64,000 nucleotides of DNA. Origin: an uncultured Aquitalea sp. Lineage in GTDB: Bacteria; Pseudomonadota; Gammaproteobacteria; Burkholderiales; Chromobacteriaceae. Positions 62,144 to 64,000 of this stretch are shown here, in pieces (the first letter of the stretch is position 1; every line of letters starts with the position of its first letter). The stretch spans positions 124,001-188,000 of the forward strand of contig NZ_CAMFLA010000003.1 in NCBI RefSeq assembly GCF_945957525.1. The letters are read 5' to 3'. The notes under the pieces were generated by a model, which was given only the letters and a program-made list of their open reading frames with translations, was not told where the DNA came from and made no database searches. The position numbers were made by a program, and so were the translations under genes.

Positions 62144-62351
62144 CCGTCTCAAACGTCTGCTTGGCTGGCTGCGTGCGCTGTTTGTTCTGTCGCCGCCTAC
62201 AGTGTCCAAGCGTCATATCAAACCTCTCGCTGTACAGCCCAGGGTTTCATGCCACCAGAGCTGGCCAGCCCCGCATCACCGTCACTCTGGTGTAGCCGCT
62301 AGCAAGCGTGCAGCCCGCAAGCGCCGTAACCGCCAAAGGAGCAGCCGATGA
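62136..62351 (+). CDS. Small basic lysis-region protein
   Basis: 71 residues, starting inside the previous gene. An amphipathic N-terminus (MLNRLKRLLGWLRALFVLS) and a very basic end (SKRAARKRRNRQRSSR). The ribosome site GGGGG lies upstream. It may be translated, but no family is recognised. Confidence 0.5.
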   Translation: MLNRLKRLLGWLRALFVLSPPTVSKRHIKPLAVQPRVSCHQSWPAPHHRHSGVAASKRAARKRRNRQRSSR

Positions 62352-62941
62352 ACGTCTTGCCGTGGTGGGTAAAGCCCCTTCTTATCACCGCGCTGGCCGG
62401 CGCGACGCTGTATGGCGCAGAACACTTTGGATATCAGCGTGCTGCCAGCCTGTACGCCGGCAAGCTGGTGACGGCAGACACCGAGCACACGCGCCAGTTG
62501 CTGCACCTTACCGAGCAGCGTCTGACTGAGCAGGCTGCCGCCCAGGAAGCCTATCAACGCCTGAATGAACAGGCGCACCAGGTGGGCTGGGAGCTGCTGC
62601 AAACCAAGCAGCAACTGGAAGCAACACAACGCCAACTCAAGCAAAGGATTACCGATGCGACTCACACTGATGGCCCCAGCTTTACTGGCCTTGGCCCTGA
62701 CAGCCTGCGCCTATACCGGCAGTTCCTCGGCTACTCCGCCAGCGGTGAAGCTGGTTTGTCCGAAGCCGACCCCGGACATGCTGGTGAAGCCGCCACGGCC
62801 GCCGGCACCGAAGCCGGGTTATCGCCAACAGACCTTCTCGAACACGCCGCCGACTACGGCCAGTGGTGCCAGCAGCTCGACGCCCAGGTGAGCGCCTACA
62901 TCCGGCTGCATAGCGAGGTCACGCCGGGGGTAAAGCCGTGA
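62348..62941 (+). CDS. Rz-like i-spanin
   Basis: 197 residues. One N-terminal membrane helix (VKPLLITALAGATLYGAEHFGYQ) and a periplasmic coiled coil (HTRQLLHLTEQRLTEQAAAQEAYQRLNEQAHQVGWELLQTKQQLEATQRQLKQRI) as in Rz. It overlaps the upstream gene by 4 nt. Its second half also encodes Rz1 in another frame. Confidence 0.88.
   Translation: MNVLPWWVKPLLITALAGATLYGAEHFGYQRAASLYAGKLVTADTEHTRQLLHLTEQRLTEQAAAQEAYQRLNEQAHQVGWELLQTKQQLEATQRQLKQRITDATHTDGPSFTGLGPDSLRLYRQFLGYSASGEAGLSEADPGHAGEAATAAGTEAGLSPTDLLEHAADYGQWCQQLDAQVSAYIRLHSEVTPGVKP
62655..62891 (+). CDS. Rz1-like o-spanin lipoprotein, fully nested in Rz
   Basis: 78 residues in the +1 frame within the Rz gene. MRLTLMAPALLALALTACAYTGSS is a lipoprotein signal with lipobox LTAC. 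The mature part is rich in proline (PKPTPDMLVKPPRPPAPKPGY), as in Rz1. AAAGGA lies 7 nt before ATG 62655. With Rz it fuses the membranes at lysis. Confidence 0.9.
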   Translation: MRLTLMAPALLALALTACAYTGSSSATPPAVKLVCPKPTPDMLVKPPRPPAPKPGYRQQTFSNTPPTTASGASSSTPR

Positions 62942-63150
62942 CCGATGTATTTGACCGGGCTCAGGAGCTGGAGCTGCGCCAGCGAGAAGAGGCTCTGGCG
63001 CGACAGGGCGCCAGACAAAAGTCCGGCAGTGGTTTGAGCCATTGCGAAGACTGCGGGGAGCCGATTCCCTCCAAGCGCCGCCAAGCTGTACCGAGCTGTA
63101 CCCGCTGCTTCAACTGCCAAAACGAACACGAAGAAAGGAACGCCCGATGA
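62938..63150 (+). CDS. TraR/DksA-type zinc-finger protein
   Basis: 70 residues with a GTG start that overlaps the Rz stop. CEDCGEPIPSKRRQAVPSCTRCFNCQNEHE is the DksA/TraR zinc finger. Such phage proteins bind RNA polymerase and modulate host transcription. Confidence 0.9.
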   Translation: MTDVFDRAQELELRQREEALARQGARQKSGSGLSHCEDCGEPIPSKRRQAVPSCTRCFNCQNEHEERNAR

Positions 63151-63371
63151 GCGGCGACAACACCGAGCTGACCCGCGCCCTGGGGCGCATCGAAGGCAAG
63201 CTGGACATGATCGTGGACAGCCAGGCCAAGCAGAACGTGCGGCTGGATGCGATGGACGCGCGACTGCGCCATGTCGAGCAGCAGGCGGCCAAAGCGGGGG
63301 CCATCAGCGGTGGCATTGTCGCCGTCGGTACCGCATTGGCGGTTGAGATGGTCAAGCGGGCGTTGCTGTAA
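63147..63371 (+). CDS. Coiled-coil protein with C-terminal membrane helix (DUF2730-like)
   Basis: 74 residues. A helical region (RALGRIEGKLDMIVDSQAKQNVRLDAMDARLRHVEQQA) and a hydrophobic end (AGAISGGIVAVGTALAVEMVKRALL). It occupies the same place as DUF2730 genes of Mu-like phages. Overlaps both neighbours. Confidence 0.75.
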   Translation: MSGDNTELTRALGRIEGKLDMIVDSQAKQNVRLDAMDARLRHVEQQAAKAGAISGGIVAVGTALAVEMVKRALL

Positions 63372-63871
63372 TGGCTCACGCCCCAGAGACCCGCGACAAG
63401 ATCCGCCGTTTGTACGTGTTCGATCGCATCGGCCTGGAAATGGCGGCACTACAGTGTGGCGTGTCCATGTCCACCGCCAGTCGCTGGAAGCGAGAAGCGA
63501 TGGATGATGGGGACGACTGGGACAAGTTGCGTGCCGCAGCCATCTTGGCCGGCGATGGGATAGAAAGCGTGGCACGAGCAGCGCTAGCCGGCTTTTTGAC
63601 TCAGTACCAGGCAACCATGGACTCGCTCAACGCAAACCCGGATATACCGGCGGAGAAGAAGGTACAGATGCTGGCCAGCCTGGCCGACTCGTTCAACAAA
63701 ACCGTTGCCGCCAGCCGCAAGGTGTTGCCGGAAACCAGCCAGCTTGCCACTGCGATGGAGGTAGTGCAGAAGATGGCCACCTTCATCCGCGAGAAGTATC
63801 CGAAGCATGCGCAGGCGTTCGTCGAGGTGCTGGAGCCTTTCGGCGAAGAGCTGGCCAAAACCTATGGTTGA
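63371..63871 (+). CDS. DUF1804 family phage protein
   Basis: 166 residues. ETRDKIRRLYVFDRIGLEMAALQCGVSMSTASRWKREAMDDGDDWDKLRAAAILAGDGIESVARAALAGFLTQYQATMDSL is the DUF1804 opening, an HTH unit followed by helices. In B3-like transposable phages it precedes the terminase genes and may be the small terminase subunit. Confidence 0.88.
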   Translation: MAHAPETRDKIRRLYVFDRIGLEMAALQCGVSMSTASRWKREAMDDGDDWDKLRAAAILAGDGIESVARAALAGFLTQYQATMDSLNANPDIPAEKKVQMLASLADSFNKTVAASRKVLPETSQLATAMEVVQKMATFIREKYPKHAQAFVEVLEPFGEELAKTYG

Positions 63872-63877
63872 GACGCG

Positions 63878-64000
63878 ATGACACAAGACGAACTCACTTT
63901 ACTGCTGATCAAGGGAGCTATCGCGGATCTCCCAGATGAGGATAAGCAGCAAGTCTACTTGGCCATCGAGCAGATACGAGAAGCAATGGCGGCCTATCCA
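63878..64000 (+). CDS. Prophage gene, cut by the window edge
   Basis: Only the first 41 codons are present: MTQDELTLLLIKGAIADLP then DEDKQQVYLAIEQIREAMAAYP. It starts 6 nt after DUF1804. Too short to assign. Confidence 0.7.
   Translation, partial: MTQDELTLLLIKGAIADLPDEDKQQVYLAIEQIREAMAAYP

Overview
The window comes from a high-GC betaproteobacterial chromosome. Gene content and protein style look like Neisseriales, close to Chromobacterium or a relative: class I fumarase, a MacAB pump, an AaeAB-type pump, ModEABC and many TetR/LysR/MarR regulators. This placement is an inference from general resemblance, not from a marker gene. Positions 1 to about 51,300 are host chromosome. From about 51,400-51,580 to the right edge lies the left half of a Mu-like transposable prophage, which continues past the window.

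Left part (1-9.2 kb). A bufferin locus has two BufA-like metal-binding exported peptides followed by the start of a DUF692/MNIO enzyme. Next is a queC-queD-queE operon for preQ0/queuosine precursors, in which the QueD gene encodes three tandem 6-pyruvoyl-tetrahydropterin-synthase-like modules. Then come a lipid-kinase-like gene with an exported binding-protein-like partner. A reactive-electrophile module follows: nitroreductase, old yellow enzyme and DJ-1/PfpI protein. It is controlled by a TetR/NemR-like repressor with matching palindromic operators.

Middle part (9.3-39.8 kb). A divergent iron-uptake pair (PepSY membrane protein and TonB receptor) has two Fur-box-like sites. Further on are a beta-barrel protein, a B3/4-domain gene divergent from an XRE-cupin regulator, and a marR-aaeB-aaeX-aaeA-nodT efflux operon with a perfect 18-bp operator palindrome. 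An adenine deaminase gene follows, with a terminator-like hairpin in its leader. A four-gene run encodes an OmpA-like lipoprotein and three zinc-ribbon or membrane proteins, one carrying a 4 x 108-bp coding repeat. After that come a diguanylate cyclase, a TetR-controlled SDR gene, macAB, a LysE exporter with a LysR regulator, and a small exported molybdopterin-fold-like protein next to a hybrid histidine kinase.

Right host part (40-51.3 kb). Here are modA-modB-modC-modE with a ModE box; a metallophosphoesterase, a papain-like membrane protein and a GGDEF-EAL protein in one run; class I fumarase; an isochorismatase-like hydrolase divergent from an AraC/GlxA-type regulator; and an HU gene.

Prophage (about 51.4-64 kb). 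The order is repressor (minus strand), Ner, a small early protein, MuA-like DDE transposase, MuB-like ATPase, a run of small early genes including DUF3164, a phage-encoded HU, GemA, Mor, a cargo-like exported protein, then lysis genes (M15 peptidase, small membrane protein, Rz with a fully nested Rz1), TraR/DksA zinc finger, a coiled-coil protein, DUF1804 and a cut-off gene.

Two sequence-level signals are not explained by the genes. First, a structured element of about 170 nt occurs twice, each time in a tail-to-tail intergenic space and each time bracketed by a 21-nt direct repeat made from the local hairpin. Second, the 11-mer GTTGGCCGAAG (or its complement) occurs at least 17 times in the host part, including a perfect inverted pair and sites just after stop codons; I saw none in the prophage.
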